Assembly: GCA_947389015.1 (NCBI GenBank)
Contig: CANDVA010000016.1
Location: forward strand, 1 to 64,000
DNA: 64,000 bases
Direction of reading: 5' to 3'
Source of the DNA: an uncultured Clostridia bacterium
GTDB lineage: Bacteria; Bacillota; Clostridia; Oscillospirales; Ruminococcaceae
Part shown: positions 17,820 to 26,802 of the stretch, in pieces
Layout: each line of letters starts with the position of its first letter
How positions within the stretch are numbered: the first letter of the stretch is position 1
Position numbers and translations under genes: made by a program
The notes under the pieces: model-generated
Seen by the model: only the letters and a program-made list of their open reading frames with translations
The model's database searches: none
Told to the model about the DNA's origin: nothing

Positions 17820-18731
17820 TTACTGCCTGATGTAGATCCCCTGCTCCTCGATATAGTCCTCCAAGTCCCGCTTCATATCGTCGACCCACGTCGGCTCGGG
17901 AGCTTTTGGGGGAATCTTCTCCGCCTCCATTTCCACCCATACGGGGCGAAATCCGCAGTTCAGCGCGATATTCTGCGAATGCAGATTTGCGGCGGCAGTG
18001 CCGTAGACGGGCATTTCGCCGCGCCGTATTATCTCGTTCTTCATCAGCAGCGCGAGGAACGTGCCCACTCCCCTGCCCCGATATTTCGGGAATACGTCGA
18101 CACCTATCTGGAGGAAATGCGGCGCGTCCTCGGAACAGCCCGCCATGCCCATTATCTCGCCGCCGTCGTCGTAGGCGCAGACGGCAATCCGGTCGGGACG
18201 CGTTTCGAGATACCGTTCGCAAAGCGCGTTATAAAAACGCCCGTCGTAAAACGGCTCGAGCTGTTCCCGTCCCTCAAACCACTTTATGGGGAAGTTCCCC
18301 GCGACCTCAACGTCAAATTTGGGCAGACACATATGATGAGCACGGCAGAGCCTGTAACCGTACTTGTTGAGCTCGCGCTCAAACACGGACAGCTTTTCCT
18401 GCTCGAAAAGCCAATGTCCCGAGCCCGGGGTGCTGTTCCCAATATAATATTTATCGGAATTATTTTCTTTTCTCTGTAAGGTTATTATGTTATCGCCTTT
18501 ACAGGTACACGCCATAAATTCACGCAGAAACGGGTGCAGAACCTCGTCCGCGGTAATAACGGCGTTGCCGCCCATCGTCGCCATACTGAAGAAGTATTTC
18601 TCGTCCGAATACATTCTCCTTCCCTCGTTCAGCGCGGAGACGGTAAGGACGTTCTCGGAACGCTCAAAATCGTCGGGAGCGCAGTTGAAGTCAAGCGCAA
18701 GCTGTCGCTTCAATTGTTCGGTATAGTTCAT
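17820..18731 (-). CDS. GNAT acetyltransferase with N-terminal extension
   Basis: 303 residues. The ATG at 18731 is chosen because it forms an ATGA overlap with the stop of the ABC ATPase gene and has GGAGGG upstream. The C-terminal 130 residues are a GNAT domain: DVFPKYRGRGVGTFLALLMKNEI contains the acetyl-CoA loop R-G-R-G-V-G, followed by GTAAANLHSQNIALNCGF. The N-terminal 170 residues form a second, degenerate GNAT-like or unrelated domain. Last gene of the LMW phosphatase/ECF operon. The substrate is unknown. Confidence 0.8.
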   Translation of the reverse strand: MNYTEQLKRQLALDFNCAPDDFERSENVLTVSALNEGRRMYSDEKYFFSMATMGGNAVITADEVLHPFLREFMACTCKGDNIITLQRKENNSDKYYIGNSTPGSGHWLFEQEKLSVFERELNKYGYRLCRAHHMCLPKFDVEVAGNFPIKWFEGREQLEPFYDGRFYNALCERYLETRPDRIAVCAYDDGGEIMGMAGCSEDAPHFLQIGVDVFPKYRGRGVGTFLALLMKNEIIRRGEMPVYGTAAANLHSQNIALNCGFRPVWVEMEAEKIPPKAPEPTWVDDMKRDLEDYIEEQGIYIRQ

Positions 18732-20245
18732 ATATATCCCTCCGTTATGCCGTTCGCCAAACGGCAAAGCGGCGTTGTGTAGAAGTAATTTTCAGTGAAA
18801 AACGCGGTCGGCTCGCCCTCGGAGACCACCTCGCCGTTGAAGAGCAGTCCGCACCTATCGGCGCATTTCGCGGCGAATTCCACGTCGTGAGTGACGAGCA
18901 GAACGCTCGTCCCCTGTCCCGCCGTCCTGCGCAAAAGGTCGGCGAATTCAGCTTTGGAGAGCGCGTCCATGCCCTTTGTCGGCTCGTCGAGCAGGAGCAG
19001 CTCGGGGTGCTCCGAGAGCAGCTTCGCAAGCGCAAGACGCTGCTGTTCGCCGCCCGAGAGGTCGAGCGGATAGCGATCCGAAAGCTCCGAAAGACCGAAT
19101 TCCGCCAACAGCTCCGCGCTTGTGAGCTCGCCGCGAACCGTGTCCGCGCCGAGTATCTCGCACGGGTTCTGCGGAAGATACGCGAGCTTCAGCGCCTTAT
19201 CGTGCATTATCCTGCCGTAAAGCGGCTTTACAATACCGAATATCGCCTTTAACAGCGTTGACTTTCCGCTGCCGTTGCCGCCGAGGAGCGCGTAGACCTC
19301 GCCGCGGCATATCGACAGCGACACGGCTTTAAGCGCGTCGGGGCGCCGCTTGCCGTAGCTGACGCACAGCTCCTTGACCGTGAGCACGGGCTTGCCGTCG
19401 GGGTCGATAATATCGCGGGCGGGCGGCTTATTTTGACGGAGATAGTCGGTCACCGCCGCGCATTGTCTGCCCTCGCGTATCGAAACGGGCGGCATTCCGC
19501 TGCTGCCCGAGAGCGCGAATATCCTCATTGCGGCGGGCATTGCCGACAGCATGGGGTGGTCTTTGGGGAGCGCTCGGAGCAGCTCACTCGGCTTGCAGTC
19601 GGCGGTTATCCTGCCCCTGTCCATGACGATAACGCGGTCGGAAAGCGGCAGAAGCTCCTCGAGACGGTGCTCCGCGATCAGCACGGTTATCCCGAGATCG
19701 CGGTTCAGGCGCGTAACGCTGTCGAAAAAGCTCCGCGCCGAGATCGGGTCGAGCTGCGAGGTCGGCTCATCGAGCAGGAGCAGGCTCGGACGCAGCGCCG
19801 CCGCGGACGCGAGCACCAGTAGCTGCTTCTCGCCGCCCGATAACGAGGAGGTCTCGCGCTCGAACATATCTTCCAGACCGAAATATTCCGCGCACTCTGC
19901 GATACGGCGGCGCATAAGTTCGGGCTGCTCGCCGACGCTCTCAAGCGAGAATGCCAGCTCGTGCCATACCCTGTCGGTGCATATCTGCGCCTCGGGGTTC
20001 TGCATAACAAAGCCGATTTCCCGCGCCGACCGCTCCTCCGTCAACGTGGGGAGTATCTCCCCCGACAGCTCCCCGTGCGGCTGTAAACAGGGCTTGAGCA
20101 TACGCAGCAGCGTGCTTTTTCCGCAGCCCGACGCTCCGCACAGGGTCGTGAAGCTGCCCTCGGGAAGCTCGAATCCGATATTGTCCAGCGCCTTGTCCTC
20201 CGCGTCAGGATAGCGGAACGACAGGTCTTTCACGGTGATACGCAT
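18728..20245 (-). CDS. ECF-type ABC ATPase, two fused domains
   Basis: 505 residues containing two complete nucleotide-binding domains. Domain 1 has Walker A GASGCGKST near 37-45 and signature LSGGEKQ near 139. Domain 2 has Walker A GGNGSGKST near 320 and signature LSGGEQQRLALA near 395. It is an EcfA1-EcfA2 type fusion energising uptake of a vitamin or metal. EcfT is encoded upstream (20903-21736) in the same operon, but no S component (substrate-binding protein) is adjacent, so the substrate is open. Confidence 0.9.
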   Translation of the reverse strand: MRITVKDLSFRYPDAEDKALDNIGFELPEGSFTTLCGASGCGKSTLLRMLKPCLQPHGELSGEILPTLTEERSAREIGFVMQNPEAQICTDRVWHELAFSLESVGEQPELMRRRIAECAEYFGLEDMFERETSSLSGGEKQLLVLASAAALRPSLLLLDEPTSQLDPISARSFFDSVTRLNRDLGITVLIAEHRLEELLPLSDRVIVMDRGRITADCKPSELLRALPKDHPMLSAMPAAMRIFALSGSSGMPPVSIREGRQCAAVTDYLRQNKPPARDIIDPDGKPVLTVKELCVSYGKRRPDALKAVSLSICRGEVYALLGGNGSGKSTLLKAIFGIVKPLYGRIMHDKALKLAYLPQNPCEILGADTVRGELTSAELLAEFGLSELSDRYPLDLSGGEQQRLALAKLLSEHPELLLLDEPTKGMDALSKAEFADLLRRTAGQGTSVLLVTHDVEFAAKCADRCGLLFNGEVVSEGEPTAFFTENYFYTTPLCRLANGITEGYI

Positions 20246-20247
20246 TA

Positions 20248-20898
20248 TTACGGCAGCTCCTTAAATCGGTTTATGCTGCGAATTAACGACAAATCGCCGC
20301 TGCACAGCGTTTCAAGGTTATTGAATATCCATTCGGGGTCGCGATCCCACCATTTCAGCTCCAGCAGATACCGTATCAACTCATCGTCGAAGCGCTTGCG
20401 GATAATTCGGCAGGGGTTTCCCGCTGCTATATGATACGGCGGTATATCGCCCGCAACAACGGAATTCGCGCCGATAACCGCGCCGTCGCCGATATGCACC
20501 CCCGGCATAACCGTGACGTTCTGCCCTATCCACACGTCGTTTCCGACGACCGTGTCGCCCTTGAGCGGCAAATCGGACAGCGAGGGCGTTGACTTCTCCC
20601 AGCCGCCGCCCATAATGTTGAACGGGTAGGTCGTCACGCTGTTCATACGGTGGTTCGCGCCGTTCATCACGAATTCGATACCGCGCGCTATCGCGCAGAA
20701 TTTGCCGATCATAAGCTTGTCGCCGATAAACTCGTAATGGTGCGTGACGTGCTCCTCAAAGCGCTCCGCGCCGTCGATATCGTCGTAGTAGGTGTAATCG
20801 CCGACGATAATGTTCGGTCGCGTTATCACGTTTTTAATAAAGCATATGCTCTTTATTTTTTCGTTCGGGAATACCGCGTTGGGATCGGGTCCGTACAT
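20248..20898 (-). CDS. Vat/CatB-type xenobiotic acetyltransferase
   Basis: 216 residues of the left-handed beta-helix (hexapeptide) acetyltransferase fold, closest in pattern to streptogramin A (Vat) and chloramphenicol (CatB) O-acetyltransferases. Diagnostic features are KNVITRPNIIVGDYTYYDD, the loop NGANHRM with the probable catalytic His, GNDVWIGQNVTVMPG, and ending PCRIIRKRF. It could inactivate an antibiotic, but many chromosomal members have other acceptors. It separates EcfT from the EcfA fusion, five and two bases from its neighbours, so it is inside the operon. Confidence 0.85.
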   Translation of the reverse strand: MYGPDPNAVFPNEKIKSICFIKNVITRPNIIVGDYTYYDDIDGAERFEEHVTHHYEFIGDKLMIGKFCAIARGIEFVMNGANHRMNSVTTYPFNIMGGGWEKSTPSLSDLPLKGDTVVGNDVWIGQNVTVMPGVHIGDGAVIGANSVVAGDIPPYHIAAGNPCRIIRKRFDDELIRYLLELKWWDRDPEWIFNNLETLCSGDLSLIRSINRFKELP

Positions 20899-20902
20899 AT
20901 AA

Positions 20903-21736
20903 TCACTCCTTTATAAAAGCGCGTTTCAATTCTTCTTTGACAATGAGCGCTGTCGGCAGAACGCAAAGCGCACCGAAGCTCACATATAGCGCGATATCGG
21001 CAGCTCCAAGCCTCAGCGCGGATACGGCGGGATAATAATAAAACCTGCCCGCTCCGAGCGCCGACATCACAAGGCAGACCGTTCCGTACAGCAGAACGGT
21101 AACGAGCGCGCGGATATCGCCGCCCGTCATTCGATAGCTTGAATAAAACGTCCGCTTTGCAGTGCCGAAGCCGCGCGACTTCATGGAGTCGGCGGTAATC
21201 ATAGCCTCCTCCGCGGAATAGCTCAGCGACGCGGAAAACGCCGCCGCGATACCTTTTATCGTGACTGCTTTCCTCGACCCGATAAAATCACGCGTTCTGC
21301 CAATGAACAGCGGCACGAAGCGTATCGCGCAGCTCAGCACCAATCCCGCGGACGGCAGCAGTCTGCCGAACAGCCAGATGTACTTGTCGCTCGTGAGGAA
21401 ACGCACGGAAACGGCTCCCCAGAGCACCGCCGCGCACAGCATAACCGAAAACGCGAGACCGTACACAAGCGCTTCCAGCGTGACCGCAAGGTCGCCGACA
21501 AAGAACAGCACGGTCACGCCGTTATGCGAGAACAGCGGGTTCGTGAGCGTTACCGCCGCCGCGGTCACGGCAAGAAACGGCAGCGCTCCCGACTTCTCCG
21601 ACAGCACCGCCGCCGTGACCGCTCCGAGCAGCGACTCGGCAAGTATCACGGGGTCGCGGCTGAATATCGTAAACCCGATGACAGCCAGAAAATACAGAAA
21701 GCACGGCACGGGGTGCATTTTTTCAAAGGCTCTCAA
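20903..21736 (-). CDS. ECF transporter T component (EcfT)
   Basis: 277-residue membrane protein with about six hydrophobic segments. The cytoplasmic coupling region contains ADSMKSRGFGTAKRT, the A-R-G-like motif of EcfT that touches the ATPases. It would couple ATP hydrolysis to substrate uptake together with the fused ATPase downstream and an S component encoded elsewhere. The start overlaps the stop of the phosphatase gene by four bases (ATGA). Confidence 0.85.
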   Translation of the reverse strand: MRAFEKMHPVPCFLYFLAVIGFTIFSRDPVILAESLLGAVTAAVLSEKSGALPFLAVTAAAVTLTNPLFSHNGVTVLFFVGDLAVTLEALVYGLAFSVMLCAAVLWGAVSVRFLTSDKYIWLFGRLLPSAGLVLSCAIRFVPLFIGRTRDFIGSRKAVTIKGIAAAFSASLSYSAEEAMITADSMKSRGFGTAKRTFYSSYRMTGGDIRALVTVLLYGTVCLVMSALGAGRFYYYPAVSALRLGAADIALYVSFGALCVLPTALIVKEELKRAFIKE

Positions 21737-22194
21737 CCGAGATCACCCCGCCGTATCGCTTCAATAAGCCCTTCGCAGCCCTCTTTTACGTCGAGATAGG
21801 TGCGCTCGAAGTTGCCCGTATACCACGGGTCAGCAACGTCGGCGTTTTTCCGCTCGGTGAAGTCGAGGAGCTTGTGTATTTTATGGCAGCGGTCGCCCCA
21901 ATAGCGCGTCATATTGCGGATATTCGCCGTATCCATGCCGATTATCAGGTCGAATTCGTCATAGTCGGCGCGATTTATCTGCCGAGCGCGCTTTGCCGAA
22001 TAATCGATACCTAGACGGCGAAGTATCTCAGCCGTGCCGCGGTGTACGGGATTGCCGAGCTCCTCCGTCGAGGTCGCCGCGGACGCGGTCACAACGTCCG
22101 TTATCCCGCGCTTTCGGCACATATCGCGCATTATATACTCCGCCATCGGACTGCGGCAGATGTTGCCGTGGCAGACGAACAGTATTTTCAGCAT
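21733..22194 (-). CDS. Low-molecular-weight protein tyrosine phosphatase
   Basis: 153 residues from the ATG at 22194, chosen for the GGAGG nine bases upstream and because the catalytic loop then begins at the family position. MLKILFVCHGNICRSPMAEYI contains C-x5-R, with the catalytic Cys at residue 8 and Arg at 14. The general-acid Asp lies in VADPWYTGNFERTY near residue 120. These enzymes dephosphorylate tyrosine or arginine residues. First gene of the ECF operon; a plausible promoter lies at 22223-22250. Confidence 0.9.
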   Translation of the reverse strand: MLKILFVCHGNICRSPMAEYIMRDMCRKRGITDVVTASAATSTEELGNPVHRGTAEILRRLGIDYSAKRARQINRADYDEFDLIIGMDTANIRNMTRYWGDRCHKIHKLLDFTERKNADVADPWYTGNFERTYLDVKEGCEGLIEAIRRGDLG

Positions 22195-22222
22195 TTTCAA
22201 CTTCCTCCGAATCCGCTTCACT

Positions 22223-22250
22223 ATAATACTTAACTCCGATCATAAATCAA
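22223..22250 (-). promoter_or_regulatory. Putative promoter for the phosphatase/ECF operon
   Basis: On the minus strand TTGATT (22250-22245) and TATTAT (22228-22223) are spaced by 16 bases, about 30 bases before the phosphatase start. Confidence 0.4.
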
Positions 22251-22297
22251 TCTAAAACAATTATAACACATATTTCAAAAAAAAGGAATAACTTTTA

Positions 22298-22330
22298 CAA
22301 AAAAGCCCTGACATTCGCGAATGACAGGGC
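22298..22330 (-). terminator. Intrinsic terminator of the ABC exporter genes
   Basis: A 12-bp stem GCCCTG-x-CATTCG/CGAATG-x-CAGGGC with one mismatch on each arm, followed on the minus strand by TTTTTTG. It lies about 90 bases beyond the stop of the exporter ATPase gene and ends the polysaccharide locus. Confidence 0.8.
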
Positions 22331-22423
22331 GGTAACATTTTGAACCATTTGATAGCGGAAACATAAACGATATACTTTCTCCCCCGGGTTTGAGTATACT
22401 AACGCCGCGCTTCTCCAGCGGAA

Positions 22424-23176
22424 TTATGTCTTACAGAACTCCGCATACGCATTGCAGACCTTTGCGGACGGTCCCGCCATTACTATTTTTCCGTGATCGA
22501 GCCAGATAGCGTTGCGGCAGACCTTCTGCACCGCGCCCGCGGAATGCGATACAAACAGGATAGTCGTACCGCCCTCGCGCATTTTCGCCATACGCGCTTC
22601 GCTCTTTTTGTGGAACTTCGCGTCGCCGACGGAGAGTACCTCGTCGGCTATCAGGATATCTGTGTGAACAAGCGTAGCGATCGCGAACGCAAGTCTCGAC
22701 GACATACCCGACGAGTAGTTTTTAAGCGGCACGTCGACGAAATCCTCCAGCTCCGCGAAGTCGATTATCTCGTCAAAGCGCTTTCGCATATATTCCTTGG
22801 TGTAGCCGCGGAGCGCTCCCACAAGGAAAATATTCTCCCGCGCGGAAAGCGACGCATCAAAGCCCGAGCCCATCGCAAACAGCGGCGCGATCGAGCCGTC
22901 GGTGTATATCTTTCCCTTAGTGGGCTTCATGATCCCCGCCACGAGCTTTAAGAGCGTGGTCTTGCCCGAGCCGTTTACTCCGATAAGTCCCAAGCTGTCG
23001 CCCTTTCGCACCTCGAACGAGATATCTTGCAATGCCCAGAATTCATCGAAAAACAGCTTTCCCTTAACGAGATTGATGACGTATTCTTTAAGCCGTTCCT
23101 CGCGCTCGCGGCTGAGGTTGAACATCATCGAAACGTCCTCGGCTTTTATTGCAATATTTCTGTCTATCATTGTCAC
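22424..23176 (-). CDS. Polysaccharide ABC exporter, ATPase
   Basis: 250-residue ATPase of the TagH/Wzt/RfbE type. It has a family-typical N-terminus (IAIKAEDVSMMFNLS), Walker A in GVNGSGKTTLLKLVAG near residue 68, signature YSSGMSSRLAFA, and Walker B in DILIADEVLSVGD. It would energise export of an undecaprenyl-linked glycan or teichoic acid with the permease encoded seven bases upstream. The C-terminal carbohydrate-binding extension of some Wzt proteins is absent. Confidence 0.92.
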   Translation of the reverse strand: MTMIDRNIAIKAEDVSMMFNLSREREERLKEYVINLVKGKLFFDEFWALQDISFEVRKGDSLGLIGVNGSGKTTLLKLVAGIMKPTKGKIYTDGSIAPLFAMGSGFDASLSARENIFLVGALRGYTKEYMRKRFDEIIDFAELEDFVDVPLKNYSSGMSSRLAFAIATLVHTDILIADEVLSVGDAKFHKKSEARMAKMREGGTTILFVSHSAGAVQKVCRNAIWLDHGKIVMAGPSAKVCNAYAEFCKT

Positions 23177-23183
23177 CGCTCCT

Positions 23184-23957
23184 TTATACGTACAGGAAGA
23201 ATTTGTTTTCGTTCGCCTTAAACACCGAAATGCCCATGAGCAGCATAAGCACGGCGTAGCAGGACGCGATCACCAGTGACTTCTCGGTCGGCATTACGCC
23301 CTCGTAGCAGATAGCCCGCATTATTCCGATATAATGAATAGCGGGATTGAGGTCGAGCAGAAATCTGTAAGAGCTCGGAATTATGGATACGGGGTAAAAT
23401 ATTGCGGATATCCACATCCAGAGCGTTGTGAAAATGCCGTACAGGTGATGAAGATCGCGGAAAAACGTTCCGTAGGTCGCCATTACCAGCGACAATCCGA
23501 ACGTGAACATAAACACCAGCGCGAGCAGAGTAGGCAGCATAAGCAGGTTGAGCGTGAATTTCGCGTGAGTGAAGAGCATTACCAGAACCAGCGCGATAAG
23601 CGAGAACAGCAGATCGACGAAGCCCTCGATCACTCTCGACAGAACAAATATATATTTCGGTATATATATCGAACGGATATAGCCCGCGTTGCCGAGTATA
23701 GCGTTCAGCGCCTGCCGCGAGCTGCCGCTCATAAAGCTGAAGATAAGCTGTCCGCAAAGCAGATAAATTGGGTAGTTGTCGATATTTCTTTTGAACAGCG
23801 TTGAAAATACCAGCGTCATTACCAGCATGGACAGCAGCGGGTTCAGCACCGTCCACAGAACTCCGAGCGCGGACTTGTAATATTTCCGCTTGATATCGCG
23901 CTTAACAACCTCCTTTAAGAAGGTGAGATATTTCATCTGTTCCTCAATTTTTGTCAC
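23184..23957 (-). CDS. Polysaccharide ABC exporter, permease
   Basis: 257-residue ABC-2 type permease of the TagG/Wzm/RfbA family, with six predicted membrane segments. The typical start is LVKRDIKRKYYKSALGVLWTVLNPLL-like (around residues 17-40), and the family's GLSLVMATYGTFFRDLHHLYG lies near residue 150. It forms the membrane channel for lipid-linked glycan export with the ATPase downstream. Confidence 0.92.
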   Translation of the reverse strand: MTKIEEQMKYLTFLKEVVKRDIKRKYYKSALGVLWTVLNPLLSMLVMTLVFSTLFKRNIDNYPIYLLCGQLIFSFMSGSSRQALNAILGNAGYIRSIYIPKYIFVLSRVIEGFVDLLFSLIALVLVMLFTHAKFTLNLLMLPTLLALVFMFTFGLSLVMATYGTFFRDLHHLYGIFTTLWMWISAIFYPVSIIPSSYRFLLDLNPAIHYIGIMRAICYEGVMPTEKSLVIASCYAVLMLLMGISVFKANENKFFLYV

Positions 23958-23985
23958 GAAGATCGTTCCTTTCCTTACCTGTTTA

Positions 23986-25980
23986 TTATATCTGTTTGTT
24001 TATCGGGCTTTCTTCCGTTCCCACTCCCGAAATGAAGCTGCACTCGCCGAGCACGGCGCGGAAGTATTTTCCGCCCGCCCTCACCGCCGAGCCGAACGGA
24101 GCGTAGGCGTCGCTGCCGCTTATGTCGAGCATATACGGGTAATCGGCAAAGCGCGCGGTGTAGTCGGCGATAAAATCAAGCGCGCCCGCGTGGATAAGGC
24201 TTACCGTCCTCGCGTTATCCTTTTCGCTGCCGCCGAATATCGGGCTGCCGTCCTCGCGGAAACCCCTCAGCGACGCGCTCTCGGAGCCGAGCAGCATTTC
24301 AAAATAAATATTGTGACCCTGCGCCGCGTCGTGAGCGTTGAAGATATCGCGGTTATGCCGCTGCGAATAACAGTACGCGTACATTTTTCCGCTCTGCAGC
24401 AGCGCCTCGGAGCAGTCCGGCTGCTCGGCGGAGCTGTCGTTGGCGCAGCCGACAACACCTATGATATCGCAGTCAAATCCCCACTTTTCGGCCAGCTTCG
24501 CTATCGCCGCGCCGCCGCTGCCCGCCCACCCGATATCGACCGCGAGGGCGCGACCGCACCCGTCCAGCAGCTCGGAGAAATACCTCCGCGCGCCGTCGTA
24601 CTGCGGCTTGTAAAGCTCGGCAGCCTTACCGCGGTTAGTAATAATATACCTCGCGAGCTGCTCATAATTCTTGTCGGTGATGATCTCGTCGCGGCAGGGA
24701 CATTTATCGATAAGCTCGGGCAGCTCCATCTGCGCGAGCAAGCCGCGTCCCGTAAAGCTGCCGCCGCATTTGTGATACACGAAGCGGCGGATAAAGTCGG
24801 CGGTGTCGTCCTCGAGACACAGCTTGACCGCCGCCATCCGCGACCAGAGAAAATACGCGGTGTCGCTCTCGGGATAGAGCATATCGTACACTCGCTTGAG
24901 CAGGTCGCCGTCGCGGGCGAGGAACAGCACCCTGTCCGCGCCGCGCTTCTCCGCGATATCGTGAATGAAACGGCAGTACCCGAGCGTGAAAATACCGCTG
25001 TACGCGTAGCCGTACTCGTACAGCATGGGGTACTTCTCCAAGCCCGAGTGAAGCTTCGCATTGACAAGTCCGCCGTATGCCGAGCCGACGATACGGCTCA
25101 TCTCCGTCGGACGGTAGGTATTGCCGACGGTGTTCGGATTGGGACAGTAAAACGGCGTAAACCCGTATTTTTTGCTCATCTCAAGGTCGCTGTGAGTATT
25201 ATCCCCGATATGCGCGATATTAGCGGAATTCAGATATTTTTTGACGATCTCATATAAACCGCCGTGATATTTCGACGCGCCGTGCTCGTTGGAGACGAAC
25301 ACACGCTCGAAGCCGTCAAAGCCGTTCTTTTTGAGCAGCGTTCCCAGAAATTCACCGCTGAGATACATATCCGACGTGACCACAAGGCGCGTTCCCTTTT
25401 CGCGGAGCAGCTCCCAGACGCGCTTCATATACGGGTTCGCAAAGCACAGCGACAGCTCCGCGGCAAGCTCCTTTTCCTCAGCCGCGGCGAACGACGCGCC
25501 CGCGTACTCCTCCATATATCGGTAAATATCGTCGAACGTGACCTCATAGGTGCCGTTCTCCGCAAAGCGCTTATCGCGCGCCTTACGCTCGCATACGCGG
25601 CGAAGCTCGGCAAAATTCAGCAGCCCCGCCTCCGCTCCCGCTATATTGAAAAGGTCGGCGGGACGCGCGAACGGACGGTATATCAGCGTGTCAAATATAT
25701 CGAACGATACCGCGTCAAAGGCGCTAAGCCGCGCCGCAAGCTCCTCGGGGGTCTCCCGAGCGCTCAGCCCGCTCTCCGCGCCCTTACAGTACGGCTTTGC
25801 CGGCTTATCGAAACGCGAGAGCGTGCGGTCATTCAACACATAAAAGCTGAAATTGAGACGAAAAAGGTACGCAAAACGCGCCGCCATTGATTTCCCGCGC
25901 TCCTTATAGCGCACATATCGGCGGCGTATCGGCGGCTGTTTTGCCACCAGAATATCGTAGACCTTCTTTTTAAAGCTCAT
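23986..25980 (-). CDS. COG5610-like HAD hydrolase, surface glycan locus
   Basis: 664 residues from the ATG at 25980, chosen for GGGGAG seven bases upstream; it overlaps the GT2 gene by 11 bases. The HAD-like N-terminal half has motif I in SFDIFDTLIYRP near residue 90, and GDNTHSDLEMSKKYGF near residue 265 as the metal-binding GDxxxxD motif. The C-terminal half carries LFLARDGDLLKRVY, FLWSRMAA and AVDIGWAGSG, shared with the neighbour at 26803. Such proteins occur with capsule or teichoic acid genes; a phosphotransfer or phosphatase role on a glycan intermediate is inferred, not known. Confidence 0.75.
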   Translation of the reverse strand: MSFKKKVYDILVAKQPPIRRRYVRYKERGKSMAARFAYLFRLNFSFYVLNDRTLSRFDKPAKPYCKGAESGLSARETPEELAARLSAFDAVSFDIFDTLIYRPFARPADLFNIAGAEAGLLNFAELRRVCERKARDKRFAENGTYEVTFDDIYRYMEEYAGASFAAAEEKELAAELSLCFANPYMKRVWELLREKGTRLVVTSDMYLSGEFLGTLLKKNGFDGFERVFVSNEHGASKYHGGLYEIVKKYLNSANIAHIGDNTHSDLEMSKKYGFTPFYCPNPNTVGNTYRPTEMSRIVGSAYGGLVNAKLHSGLEKYPMLYEYGYAYSGIFTLGYCRFIHDIAEKRGADRVLFLARDGDLLKRVYDMLYPESDTAYFLWSRMAAVKLCLEDDTADFIRRFVYHKCGGSFTGRGLLAQMELPELIDKCPCRDEIITDKNYEQLARYIITNRGKAAELYKPQYDGARRYFSELLDGCGRALAVDIGWAGSGGAAIAKLAEKWGFDCDIIGVVGCANDSSAEQPDCSEALLQSGKMYAYCYSQRHNRDIFNAHDAAQGHNIYFEMLLGSESASLRGFREDGSPIFGGSEKDNARTVSLIHAGALDFIADYTARFADYPYMLDISGSDAYAPFGSAVRAGGKYFRAVLGECSFISGVGTEESPINKQI

Positions 25981-26782
25981 TCGTCTCTCCCCGTCTGTCA
26001 AATACCTTGTCCTTAATTTTCGCGAGCAGCTTCGACGGTATCAAGCCCACTATCAGCGGCTTTGCGAGGTAAACGACGCCGCGCGGATACAGCCCGAGCT
26101 CGCGAAAGCCGCGCGCTTTGACCTTTACCTCGCGCACCTTGTCGGAGTACCGCCGCCGCGCTATCGCCGCCTGATTCTCGTTGAACGCGTACAGGCGCTC
26201 CCGAAGATTTATCCCCCGAGCGCCGCGGGCGAACATCGTCATAAAAAGCGCGTATTCCTCGCAGCGCGCGGTGTCGCGGCTCACGGGGTACATTCCCGCC
26301 GCCTCGACCGACGACCTTTTGAGCGCGCACGCACCGTGCATAAACGGCACGGCAAACAGGAAATCGCGCTTTTCAACCCGCTCGGGATAGTCTCGGTGCC
26401 CCCACTCTCCGCTCTCGTCGAAAAGCAGGATATTCGACGCGATAATGTCCGCTCCCGTCCGCTCGTAAGCGTCCTTGAGCGCGGCAAAGCGACCGGGCAG
26501 CGAGTAGTCGTCCGCGTCCTGACGTATCAGAAGCTCCCCCCGCGCCGCCTCGATACAGCGGTTGAGAGAATACGCGCACCCGCCGTTCCTTTCGCTGCGC
26601 AGATAGACTATCCTTTCGTCATTGCACTCTTTAATAATCTCATGAACATACGGCTCGGAGCAGTCGTCACAGACAACAAGCTCGAAATCGCGCATACTTT
26701 GGCTCAACACCGAGTTTAACGCGCGCTTCAGCTCCGACGACTCGGGATTGTAAACGGGCATTATCACCGAAATTCCGACCAC
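25970..26782 (-). CDS. Family 2 glycosyltransferase
   Basis: 270 residues with a GT-A fold nucleotide-sugar transferase domain. N-terminal ISVIMPVYNPESSELKRALNSV and FELVVCDDCS are followed by LLIRQDADDYSLPGRF, whose D-x-D residues bind the metal and sugar nucleotide. No membrane segment is evident except a weakly hydrophobic stretch near 235, so it is probably cytoplasmic or peripheral. It would add a sugar to the lipid-linked chain. The sugar cannot be predicted. Confidence 0.9.
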   Translation of the reverse strand: MVGISVIMPVYNPESSELKRALNSVLSQSMRDFELVVCDDCSEPYVHEIIKECNDERIVYLRSERNGGCAYSLNRCIEAARGELLIRQDADDYSLPGRFAALKDAYERTGADIIASNILLFDESGEWGHRDYPERVEKRDFLFAVPFMHGACALKRSSVEAAGMYPVSRDTARCEEYALFMTMFARGARGINLRERLYAFNENQAAIARRRYSDKVREVKVKARGFRELGLYPRGVVYLAKPLIVGLIPSKLLAKIKDKVFDRRGETNEL

Positions 26783-26802
26783 TTCCGAACCTCCTCACCG
26801 TT

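Noticed and set aside
23890-25257. 455-codon open frame on the plus strand
   Set aside because: It lies wholly opposite the HAD/COG5610-like gene and the permease start. Its product is Arg/Ala/His-rich with no domain and no ribosome binding site; a shadow of G+C-rich codons.
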